DNA of 64,000 nucleotides from positions 909,479 through 973,478 of the forward strand of contig PJRA01000011.1 in the NCBI GenBank assembly GCA_016987375.1, read 5' to 3'. Under the pieces are notes generated by a model. That model did not search any database. It was given only the letters and a program-made list of their open reading frames with translations, and was not told the origin of the DNA. This DNA comes from Brachionus koreanus (Eukaryota > Rotifera > Eurotatoria > Ploima > Brachionidae). A program made the position numbers and the translations under genes. Shown piece by piece: positions 1 through 10,000 of this stretch (position 1 is the stretch's first letter; each line of letters starts with the position of its first letter).

Positions 1-178
1 GAACAAACTACCAACAGATATTGTAAATGCACAGAGTTTAAATAGTTTTAAGGAAAAACTGGACGCCTGGATGAAGGATTATTTGTTGCAGCGACAGCTA
101 CAGCCCTAAAGGGCTCTAATTGGACTTGTTATAGTTCAAGTTGCTGTTCTATTTACTACTACTACTACTATTTAATCT
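1..178 (+). mobile_element. 3' end of a CR1/L2-type LINE
   Basis: The first 109 bases read in one frame as the last 35 residues of a LINE ORF2, with the pattern NKLPTDIVNAQSLNSFKEKL that is typical of the C-terminus of CR1/L2-like elements, then a TAA stop at 107-109. After the stop come two short hairpins (AGCCCT/AGGGCT at about 102-115 and another near 132-152) and a (TAC)n microsatellite at about 155-171. The element continues beyond the left edge of the window. It is 5'-truncated or cut by the window, so activity cannot be judged. Confidence 0.75.
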
Positions 179-526
179 TAATTCATTTATGCAAGAATAA
201 CAAATTTTATTCATAAACCTAAAAGGCAGAGATAATTAAAGCAAAATTGTGACCGGATTTTTTTTTTATCAAAAGCCGAAAATTCAGTTTAGAAAGATTA
301 AAAAGCATGATTAAAAAATTTTTCACCTGAAAATTAAAGATCTAGCTTTAATATCGTAAAACCGGGTAAAACCGATCACTCATTACTGTGTTTAGTTTTT
401 TGAAGTTTTTCTCAATAGTTTTTAAATAAAAAATGGTCTTATTAAATATTTTTAGTAACTAGCAAAAATTTTCTACAAGAAAATGTATAGTTATGATTAA
501 TTTCAAAGCTCAAGACTTTTTTCTAA
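179..526. other. AT-rich non-coding DNA
   Basis: No gene, RNA or clear repeat seen. A possible weak inverted motif with ACCGG/CCGGT near 251 and 361 was not strong enough to call. Confidence 0.5.
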
Positions 527-828
527 TAATCTCGCATATATAAAAGCTATTTTAAAAACCTAAGTAATCAGAAATCTTTAAATCTATGTATCAAGTTCGA
601 TACAGTGATTTCTTGTCGATTTTCAAATGAGTTTGATTGAATTTGTTTTTTTTTAAATTTTTTTAAGGAGTTGTGATAAAAAACTTTTTGTTAACTTAAA
701 ATGTAATTTTGCAGACCTGTTTTAAAATAGGGTGTTTTAGGAGCCTCAAAAATTTGAGCCTCCCACGATAGATTTAGAGATTTCTGATTACTTAAGTTTT
801 TAAAAAGCTTCTATATTTGCAAGATTTA
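527..828. repeat. Foldback/MITE-like element with ~60-bp inverted arms
   Basis: The stretch at about 527-587 and the stretch at about 768-828 are imperfect inverted copies of each other; the best-matching core is AAGTAATCAGAAATCT in one arm and its reverse complement AGATTTCTGATTACTT in the other. The arms enclose about 180 bases of unrelated AT-rich sequence. No transposase is encoded, so this is most likely a non-autonomous foldback element. It ends only about 70 bases before the start codon of the ARM-TIR-SAM gene, so it probably lies in that gene's promoter or 5' leader. Confidence 0.65.
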
Positions 829-896
829 GTAACTTTTGTTACCTCGGAAACATTCTTATTCTAAAGAAAAAACTAATAAAAATAATTTTAAAAAAA

Positions 897-2684
897 ATGG
901 GCTTAAGTGAAAGAGAATACGCCAACTTACAAATAAAAGAATCAATTGAAATTTTATCAAATTACAAAATAGCCACCATAATCAAAGATGACCAAGCATT
1001 TAAAGCACTCATGTCAATTAAACAATTTATTAGCAGTTTTAACGAACATAAATTTCTACTAAAAAAAAAAATTTATCGACTGTTATCAAAAATTTTATTT
1101 AAAATCTATGAGAATAGAAACAATTTGAGCTCGATTGACATAGTTTATATAAATTTAATTGGAAACCAAAGTAATCGAAGCTTTGCGATCATATATCTTT
1201 GTTTAGCTATTTTAAATAATGTTTATTTAAAGTCAATAAAATTTTCACAAAATTTTGTCAAATACGGTGGTATCAAAGTCCTAAGTTTATTTTTAAAAGA
1301 TGATTTACTATCTAAGATTCAAAATGTGAAAATATTTGATATAGAAACAGTAGATCTAATTGATTTCTTGGTTCTAAATTTGTATAACCTAAGCGAAACT
1401 GCAGAAAACAATATTAAAGTTTGGCAAGATCAAGACATAGTTAGTGTGCTATTAAAGCTAGTTGACAAAAGACCAAGTGTAAAACTAGACGCTTTTTTAA
1501 CAATTAGTGAGATAGCAAAGGATGATGAAATAGAGTCAATATCTGAAATTGGCGAAATCGTGGACTATCTACAAAATCAGCTTGTCAAAGTTTCTGATAA
1601 ATTTAGTCAATTGAGTCGCTGTAAGAGACAAAAAATTTACCAAAATAGTGTAAAAGAAGTAGAAGTACTTTGCATTCTTGACAATGAAGTCCTTACATCA
1701 ATTGATACATATATTAGGGGCTTATACAAATTAGCTGTTAATGACAAATTGAGAAAAAAAATTTTTTTCACCAAATCATTTTTCAAAAATTTATTTAACA
1801 TTTTCATAAAAGGAAATATTTATGAATCAGAATGTTGTTTGAAATTATACACTCAGCTTTCTTTTGATTCTGAGATAGCTACTGAAATGAGACTAGATAC
1901 TTTATTAGTTTCTTCAATAGAAAGTAGACAAAAAAAAGAAAGCTTGACTAAATTATGTGATCAAATTTTATGGAATATTAGAAATAAAATACAAGCAGAG
2001 GAAAAAAACAGTAAACATGTAATGATTAGCTATAATTCAGCTTCTAGAGGTTTGTGCTTGAAAATAAAGAAAGAATTAAGACAAATTGGGCTTAAGGTTT
2101 GGATAGATGTTGATAAAATCCACGGATCGAGTTTGGACTCAATGGCAAAAGCGGTTGAAATGAGCTTTTGTGTGCTTATTTGTATAACAGAAAAGTATCG
2201 ACTGTCAGAGTTTTGTCAAGCCGAAGCAACCTACGCTTTTCGTCTAAAAAAGCCAATCATTCCTTTGATAATGCAACAGGGCTATGAAAATGTTCATGGC
2301 TGGCTTGGAATTATACAAAAAGATAGAATAAATGTTAATTTTACTAAATATTCTTTTGATGATTGCATTAGAAGACTCAAACATGAGCTTGCTAATTTAT
2401 CCATAATTCCTTTAGAAAATTTTCAAATTGGTGCCGATGCAGAGGAAAATTTAGTTGAAGTATGGAATGAAGATAAAGTAACAGAATGGTTCAAACTAAA
2501 CGAATTGAATACAAAAATATTTGATGCTATTAGGATAACAGATGGAAGAATTTTGCAGCAATTGTTCGAAATGAGAAGAGATGCACCAGAATTTTATTTT
2601 CAACTTTTAAAGAGTAATCGTATAGATGCATACTCGATGCTGAAATTTACTTATTGCCTAAAAAAACTGTTTGAGACAAAATGA
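897..2684 (+). CDS. ARM/HEAT-TIR-SAM-like domain protein
   Basis: This is a single-exon 595-residue gene starting at the first in-frame ATG. Residues 1-365 are an all-helical, Leu/Ile-rich region with the look of degenerate armadillo/HEAT repeats. Residues about 373-498 form a TIR domain: it opens with KHVMISYNSASRG, has the BB-loop-like segment VWIDVDKIHGSS and then SEFCQAEA, where Glu443 aligns with the catalytic NADase glutamate of SARM1-type TIRs (my alignment by eye). Residues about 520-592 look like a SAM domain (W-x7-WF, DG-x2-LQQL, KF-x6-LF). No signal peptide or membrane segment is seen, so it is probably cytosolic. SARM1 has the order ARM-SAM-SAM-TIR; here the TIR precedes the single SAM-like part. 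Families of ARM-TIR proteins are, to my recollection, expanded in rotifers. A role in NAD+ cleavage or innate or stress signalling is inference. A possible AATAAA lies near 2823. Confidence 0.8.
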   Translation: MGLSEREYANLQIKESIEILSNYKIATIIKDDQAFKALMSIKQFISSFNEHKFLLKKKIYRLLSKILFKIYENRNNLSSIDIVYINLIGNQSNRSFAIIYLCLAILNNVYLKSIKFSQNFVKYGGIKVLSLFLKDDLLSKIQNVKIFDIETVDLIDFLVLNLYNLSETAENNIKVWQDQDIVSVLLKLVDKRPSVKLDAFLTISEIAKDDEIESISEIGEIVDYLQNQLVKVSDKFSQLSRCKRQKIYQNSVKEVEVLCILDNEVLTSIDTYIRGLYKLAVNDKLRKKIFFTKSFFKNLFNIFIKGNIYESECCLKLYTQLSFDSEIATEMRLDTLLVSSIESRQKKESLTKLCDQILWNIRNKIQAEEKNSKHVMISYNSASRGLCLKIKKELRQIGLKVWIDVDKIHGSSLDSMAKAVEMSFCVLICITEKYRLSEFCQAEATYAFRLKKPIIPLIMQQGYENVHGWLGIIQKDRINVNFTKYSFDDCIRRLKHELANLSIIPLENFQIGADAEENLVEVWNEDKVTEWFKLNELNTKIFDAIRITDGRILQQLFEMRRDAPEFYFQLLKSNRIDAYSMLKFTYCLKKLFETK

Positions 2685-4105
2685 AATTTAACTCAATTTA
2701 CTATAATGTTTTATTTCATTTAAATTAAACTTAATTAAAATTAGTTTATTTCAGATTTGTTTTAAAATTTTCATTTTAATTGTATTCAATCTAACAAAAT
2801 TTAAAATATATTAAAATTATTTTAATAAATTTATTTAAACTTTATTTAAAACATCACCTATTATCAATGACATTATAAAAATCTAGTCGAATTTTGTGCA
2901 TTTTATTTTAAAAAAGATTCTTTTATGCATTCTAGTAAATTATGTATCCGCGTTGTGCATCTGATAATAGACTATGATTTAGAATTTAAATTTAGATTTT
3001 TTTCTTAATTTTCAAAATTCAAACTAAGGTATTCCAACAAATATTGCTGTAAATTTGGCTAAAAGATTTTGAATAGTCTCAGAAATTTCGCAATAATTTT
3101 CAAGAAGATATCCTTTGGTTTAAAAATGAGCAACAAAAAACATTTAAAAAAAAATAATTCTAAATGAAGTTTATACGATATTAGACTTATTTTATTTTAA
3201 TAAGAAATTTAAAACTTTTTCTAATTAACCTTTTCAAAAGCAACAATTTTTAGAATAAATTTTTCTGATGATATTATTTTAAGATTTAAACTTTTTTATG
3301 TTTTAAATGAGCAATCTAAATTCTAAATTAAAAAAATATTTTTTTTTTGTCTGATTAATCGCCAAAGCATCCATTTAATATAGAAGCACTGGTCTTGCAT
3401 ACGCTTCGTACAATTGAGCCTTTATATCATAGCCTAGGCCTGTTCTAAAAATAATTCCTTTTTTAGTCTTGTTTGCATTAGATATGGGTATGAATTAATA
3501 TATTTCTGATTTTCCAATATGTTTTTCTCAGCAGGTAATAAATTAGTAAATATTTTTTTTTTAAATCGAAATTAGCTTATTGAATGAATATAAATGGCAA
3601 AATTGATGACATACACCGTGTTTTACAGTACTATCTCTACGAATTACTCAATATATATATTTTTTTTTTAATTGTATTTTATTGTATTTTTAATTGTAAT
3701 GATTAAATGAATAAGAAGAATAAAAAAACGGTAGGAACCGTTTCGCGGTTTTAGTAGGTCTGATAGCTTAGCTGCTTGTGGTGACGCCTTGGTTCTTGAT
3801 TTTCTTAGCAGAAGTCTCTCAGAATGGTTTTTGTTTCTAGCTCTTCTTCTTGGTTAATGGTCTGGAAAGCCATAGTGCAAATTTGTTAAAATTTATAAGA
3901 AAATCTTTAACTTTGACAAATTTATCGATTTCCAAAAAAAATTTAAAGATTTTTGAGAAATTTTTATCAAACTATTTATGACCGCTAAACTGGCCGCCCG
4001 CTTTTATAACCGTCCACGTTTAAAAAAATTTTTGGCCGCATCTGAGACCGTTTGTATGGTTTCCTAAAACTAATTTAAAGGATGCTAACTGCGAGTGGCA
4101 AAAAT
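2685..4105. other. Non-coding, with a possible degraded repeat at 3715-3880
   Basis: Mostly featureless AT-rich DNA downstream of the ARM-TIR-SAM gene. At about 3715-3880 base composition becomes less AT-rich; a short hairpin (CGGTAGGAACCG at about 3729-3740) lies beside a CTT-rich run, which resembles LINE 3' tails elsewhere in the window on the minus strand, but no coding match was found. About 3985-4060 is also GC-richer and unexplained. Confidence 0.4.
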
Positions 4106-4383
4106 TAGCCCGTGTAGCCGAGCAGTTTGTGTGTTAGTTATGCAAGCAGAGGATCGAGGGTTCAAAACCTTCAAAATATCTCTGCAGTACGATGCGCATG
4201 TTTAAACCCCTTTCATCAAAAATTGGGGGACCGGTTTCGACTGGGGAAAACTTGCAGTGTAGATGATCAACTCGATGCAGTAGCCTCTGTTTCAAATCGG
4301 AGCTGTTGCTCAAAAAAGGTACTTGAAAAGGAGATGAGCGCCTCCCCATTATCCACTAGGATAGAATAGGGTAAAAAAAAAAC
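4106..4383 (+). mobile_element. tRNA-derived SINE
   Basis: The head has both parts of an internal RNA polymerase III promoter: an A box TAGCCGAGCAGT at 4115-4126 and a B box GGTTCAAAACC at 4159-4169, 44 bases apart. The B box sits in a T-arm-like stem (GAGGG/CCTTC). After the tRNA-like head comes a roughly 190-base unrelated body that is clearly less AT-rich than its surroundings and ends in GGGT plus a run of ten A at about 4373-4382. This head-body-A-tail layout is the standard SINE plan. No cloverleaf acceptor pairing is preserved, so it is not a functional tRNA gene. Only one copy is visible here; the family name is unknown to me. Confidence 0.75.
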
Positions 4384-4430
4384 GTGAGTGTCCGGCTAAT
4401 TATACAGTATGTTGCAAAAGTTTAGAAATT

Positions 4431-6379
4431 TTTTTATTCCGTTTCAGCCGTTTCATACGAAACACCTGCTCAATTACCGAGCCACTATGGCAACTCACGA
4501 AGAAGCACTCTAAATGGGAATGGACAAACAAGCACGACACAGCACTACACATGTTGAAGCAAACCATAACGAACAAATACATGGCCTTTTTCAACAAAGC
4601 ATGGAAAACTGAGCTCGTGGTCGACGCCAGCCCGGTCGGCTTGGGCGCTGTGCTACAGCAAAGAAATCCGAAAGATACCAACGATGTCAAAATTGTTTGT
4701 TTTGCTTCCAGACTTCTAAGTGACACTGAGCGACGATACAGCCAGTGCGAAAAAGAAGCACTAGCTGCGGTATGGGCCTATGAGAAGTTCTGGCTGTATT
4801 TAATTGGTTCCCACTTCAAGCTGGTGACAGACAACCGCGCTGTACAACTCATCTTCAACAACGCAGCAAACCGACCACCAGCAAGAATAGAGAGATGGGC
4901 CCTAAGATTAACACAATTCGACTATGAGATCGTGCACAAGCCAGGAAATCTCAACATAGCTGATTACTTTTCACGCAATCCGTCAAAGTCAACGATTGCA
5001 AACCCAGACCATACTAAGTCAAATGAAAAATACGTTAGCATGATAGCTGAAAGCTCAAGACCAAATGCGATTTCAATGAAAGAAATCATATCTGAAACTA
5101 AATCAGACAAAGAACTTCAGTCATTGAGAGAGTTGCTCGGTACAACAAAGCGCAAACTTCCGATACATCTTGCCAAGTATAGCCAAATAATCAGCGAGAT
5201 ATGCCAAACAGCAGAAGGCATAATGCTTAAAGGTACCCGCATCATCGTCCCAAAAAGTCTACGCAAGAGAACAATAGATCTAGCCCATCAAGGCCACCAA
5301 GGAATCGTTAAAACCAAAGCCCTAATACGTTCAAAGGTATGGTTCCCAAACTACTACTTCGTCAACCTAGACGATTATAGCAGATGGGCAGCCGTAGACA
5401 AAATAAGAGCTACATCACTTGGAAATGTCACTATGGTACTCAATCGGCTATTCGCAATCCTTGGCGTACCAATAAGGTACAAAACTGACAATGGTCCTCC
5501 TTTCAATCCCACCAATTCGCTCTTTATGCAAGCCGAATGGGCTTCCACCACCAGCGTATCACGCCACGATGGCCGAGAGCAAACGGAGAGGTTGAGAGTT
5601 TTATGAAGAACCAAGGCCAAGTACTGCGAACAGCCACAATCACAGGCAGAAATAAAGACGAAGAATTGCAGTGTTTTTTAAAAACATACAGAGAAACACC
5701 TCATTCAACGACTAAGATTCCACCTGCTAAACTCCTATTCCTTCACTCCAGAACATCTGGTTTGCCAGAAATCGAGGAGCTGGACTTCGAGAAACTGAAA
5801 TCGCTCCACGAGTCTGCAAGATCTAACGACGCCAAATCAAAGGAACAGATGAAAAGAGAGTACGATAGGAGAATGAGGGTACGTAAACCTCAAATCGAAG
5901 TCGGCGCGAAAGTCCTACTGAAAGTAGAACAGACGAGCAAAGCAGACCCGAAATGGGACCCACAGCCTTATACCGTAATAGCCACAAAAGGTACCATGAT
6001 CACTGCAAAAAGAGGCAATCAAGAAACAACTCGAAACGTCAGTCTCTTCAAACCGTACTACGCGTACAACACGGAATGTTGCATAAGCGAAGAATCATTG
6101 CCCAACCCACCAACCAACGCAATAAAGCCAACAACAACACCAATTCAACCACGACACACAGCAGCACCACCGCAAGCTGAACAAGAACCGAAACCGTCTC
6201 AATCTAGTTCGTCTAGTAACCAAGTCCAATTAGCTAACCAATCAGTTGGTCATCAAACCAAACGAAAGCGTGGAAGACCACCAAAAGAGAGAAGCAACCA
6301 AGTTGCCGAAACAATTCCACTCACGCATCCGGACTCAAATCAACCCAGAAGGTCTGAAAGACTGAAGGCCAAGCCTTAG
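4431..6379 (+). pseudogene. Ty3/gypsy pol fragment (RT end, RNase H, integrase), broken
   Basis: The frame opens inside the reverse transcriptase connection region (FSRFIRN, SITEPLWQLTKK), then has an RNase H domain (VVDASPVGLGAVLQQ, EKEALAAVWA, VTDNRAVQLIF, NIADYFSRNP), the integrase HHCC start (HQGHQGIVKTK) and part of the DDE core (DDYSRW, KTDNGPPFN). Two breaks are visible. At about 5353-5360 the text jumps from the zinc-binding region to just before DDYSRW, so the second half of HHCC and the first part of the core are missing. At about 5515-5540 the frame shifts by one before GFHHQRITPRWPRANGEVE. A proline-rich C-terminal tail with an AT-hook-like KRGRPPK ends at 6379. Gag, protease and most of RT are absent. 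The element is dead and 5'-truncated. Its higher GC than neighbours suggests relatively recent arrival. Confidence 0.9.
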
Positions 6380-6390
6380 GTTCAAAGTCG

Positions 6391-6790
6391 AGGGAAAGAT
6401 GTGGTGTAGCAACCACAAGAGCAGATTTTGTTATGCTCGCTAAACATTAAACAAAAATCTTATTTACACTATTTTCATATTTACACTGCTTACATGACTT
6501 ATATAAAACACACAACACTAACTATGTATAACAACCAATTTCCTAAGCTTACAATCTTAATATAAATAAAGCCAACTAACGATATAAACTCTATTCACAA
6601 ACTTTTTACATTATCCAATTTCTATCTTTCTTCCAGACTCTAAACTGGCTTTAGAACGGCCGTTTTCACTATCACTTTTAGATCAATAAACAAATTAAAA
6701 CAAACCAACTTCTTGCCAGTTAATTCTCCCCACCCCATAAGAAACCCAATAAACCAGCAACAAAACACTTTCTATTCTAGATAAATTAAA
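6391..6790 (+). repeat. 3' LTR of the Ty3/gypsy element
   Basis: Directly after the pol stop is a purine run (GAGGGAAAGATG, about 6390-6401) that looks like the polypurine tract, followed by TGTGGTGTAGCAACCAC, a plausible LTR start. Inside are a TATA box (TATATAAA at 6500-6507) and a polyadenylation signal (AATAAA at 6565-6570). The right end is uncertain, near 6780-6790. No matching 5' LTR is in the window because the element is truncated. It lies about 260 bases upstream of the COG2 start codon. Confidence 0.6.
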
Positions 6791-7048
6791 AAAAAATTTT
6801 AAATAAAATTCACAAATTTTATTAAAGTAAATAAGTTAATTAATAATAAAGTAAATTTATGTCTTTAGAACTAATAAACAGTTATTGAGTGCCTTTAAAC
6901 TAATTATCATTTAAATATTGTTCCAAAAGTAAATTTAATTTTGATATCGAAAATTAAAAGAATTATAATTCTAATAAATTTAAAACCACGTCAAAAAATC
7001 AAAATTAAATATTCACAAATTTTTTCAATTAAAATTTTAACAAAAAAT

Positions 7049-10000
7049 ATGTCAGAAAGCATTAAATCCACGGGTCAATCTTTACACAATTATGAAAGTA
7101 GCCTTTGCTTTCCGAAGGATGTTTTTTATGCAGTAAGATTGAATCAAATCTTTTAGCTCTTTTAATTTTTAATTGTGATTAGAAAAATTTTGATGTGGAC
7201 GCATTTGTTTCTCATTATAAAAAAGAATATTCATTAGAGCGATTGCGCGATGATTTGACAGTTTTTTTAAAAGTCCTAGAAATGTCAATGAGCGATTTGA
7301 TCAACAAAGATTACCCAGATTTTGTCAACTTGTCGACCAACTTAGTCGATTTGGAAAAAGTAATTAATGACTTAAAAACACCTTTGGACAGCATTAAATC
7401 AGATGTGGACAGTGTAAAAAGTTCTTTGGATGACGAAATCGGACAGATAATGTCAAAATTGAGTGAAAAACTTCTCATAGAAAAGAGAAGAATTGTTTTA
7501 AAGCTTTTGATGAATTGGCAGCGATCAGTTAAAGTAACAAATGAAATGATAGGCAACCCAAATGGGCCACAGTAAGTTTGTAACAAAAAGCGATTTACTG
7601 AAATAAATTCTACTTTAAGGAAGATAAGTGGAGACCATGTACAGAGAATAGCATTTGAATTTTGTCAACTTAAAAATTCGCTCAGCATTTGTGCAGGAGA
7701 GGAAAAATCTACTATTTTGACTCAAGATATTGACAAGCTTAGTCAAGTGCTAGAGAATATTATGCGAGATTTGTTTATTGATTGTATTACCAGCTTAGAC
7801 AAGATTTTCTCTTCGGAAAAAAAACAACAATTGAGACATGTTCTGAAAAGTTATTCCTTATTAGGTAAAGAAAAACATGCAGAGCAATTGTACAGTCAGT
7901 ATGTCGTCGAGCCTTATATTGATCAATTTGTTAATGAGGATTACTTGCAAAATAACATTCAAAAATTGGATGGTGTCTATGAAAAAATTCTTGATTTTAT
8001 AGATTCTCAGGAAGAATTTTTTTCAATTGTCAGCCAAATACATAGCAGGTAATTAATTATTTTTATTTTAAGATATTAATCATTTTTAAATGGCTTCAAG
8101 TAACAGTACTCTTCAAAAAGTTGCTCTTTTATTTAAATTAAGTTTTTATTTGAATAGTTTTAAAAAAAGTTTTAATACTTGATACAAAATAACAGTGCAG
8201 ACAGAATTTAACTTTAAAAAAGCTTGCAATTTTTTCTCAGCATTTTTAACTAGTTTTTTAAATCCAAAATGCAGCATTCATAGTTGAATCGATGGTTAAA
8301 GTCTGATAATAATGTGCAAAATATCTGCAAAATTTAAGTTATGCTAATTTTCTTAACAATTTAACCAAGAATATTGCACCATTCTGAACTAAGAAAATTT
8401 ATTTGAACTTTTGATTTTTTTAAGAATATTTTTTAAGAATGCTATCTACAAGAACAGTTAAAATTTCAAATAAACTAAGTAGAAAACGTTAATCGTGAAA
8501 TTTTAGCACTCAAAGGACCGGCGGTGTCATTTTGACACTTTTTCAAAATTTCAAATTTGATTTTTTAATTAACTATCATAAATATATGCATGTTTTAGTA
8601 TTTATTTTAAAGCTTTGAAAATGGTCTTTTAAATTTAGTCTTTTTCATATTACAGACTTTTATGGAACTAATGAAACATTTAAACAAATTTTTTGACAAT
8701 AATAGCCGGTCCTTTGAGTGTTAACGCAGTATACAATAAAATTCTCTTGAAGTAAAACCAGCATTAGAGTCAAAATATGTGGGTTTTTTTTTTGTTAAAT
8801 TATCAATAAAAAATAAAAAAAATTATGCCCTATAGTCTTTAGCCTTCTATCAAAGAGTAGTTAGGTTCTTTTCTTAAACTATTCACGGCTTTTGGAGCCA
8901 AAGAACTCACGATACACTTCTTCAACTTGGTCTTGGTTATTGAAATGCCATCATCTAATAAAATTAGCCATTGAGCGAAAAAAATGATGATCAGTAGAAG
9001 AAAGATCTTGGTCATTTGCCTGATGAAGAACAAGTTCGATCCCCTCCAGCTCTTCTATTTTTTGTTATTGTTTATCTAGCTGTATGAGTTCTAGCGTTAT
9101 CTTGAAGAAACAAACTTATCAATTTGGTTGACCAAAGAAGGACATTTTTCTTGAAGTAAAGCATACATTCGTTATAATTGTCAGAATAAAGTTCTACATT
9201 TTTATCTGAAACCTAGTCTGAACCAGCTCAAAGTGAATACCTTTTGGAAATACCATCAATCAAACAACATCTCTTTTTTATCAAGGCTTCCTCTTTTCAT
9301 GACTGTTTGAGATGAATCCAATCACAAAGTATTCTGATCGAGAATGGCTTGTCAATCTGATTCTTTCTTCCTTTTAAGGCTCATATTTACATTCTTAAAT
9401 TTTTCAAAACAATCTTGAATTTTTCTTTATACATATTTTTCACGAATTACTGTTATTGCTGATAGGCCTTTTTCCAATAATGACGTAACAGTATAAAAAT
9501 TTTCAGTTAAACTTTTAATTTTATTAAATTTTTTAGAATTAGATAAACAATGAGTCAAATATATAATTTTGAGGAGTTTAATAGTGTTCATTTTAAAATG
9601 CATTGATATTCGCCTTAAATTTTAGAAATTATAAAAATACCTAAATCAAAAATATCCAATCTTTTAAAAAACGAACAATTTATCACTCTTTATAATATTT
9701 CCTAGAAATCATGTAAAATTTTATTTTAATTAATAAGAAGGGTTTAACAAAATAGAAAAAAAGAACATAAATTCATGTTAAAAAAGTTTGAGACTTTTTT
9801 TCTAAACGTTTTTACTAGTTTTGTTAATGCAAAATGGTGCAAAATAAAAAGTTGCATCAATAATTAAACTCTGCTAATAATTCACAAAATTTCTGGAATA
9901 TTCACTTAAGCTAAATTTGTCCAAATTTAAATAGTGCTAAATTTGCAGAGAAAAAGATTGTTCTACATCTGCAGATCCGGTTAGAGAAGCTAATAAAAGA

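Noticed and set aside
4134..4369. Open frames across the SINE
   Set aside because: The sequence is explained by the Pol III-type SINE; the frames show no protein similarity.
5375..5620. Minus-strand open frame
   Set aside because: It is the antisense of the Ty3 integrase and has no recognisable protein features.
9062..9092. TTATCTAGCTGTATGA resembles the 3' part of the animal microRNA miR-9
   Set aside because: The seed half does not match. The same text occurs at 16680 and both copies are the antisense of the mariner HTARQT block, so it is transposon coding sequence and not a microRNA.
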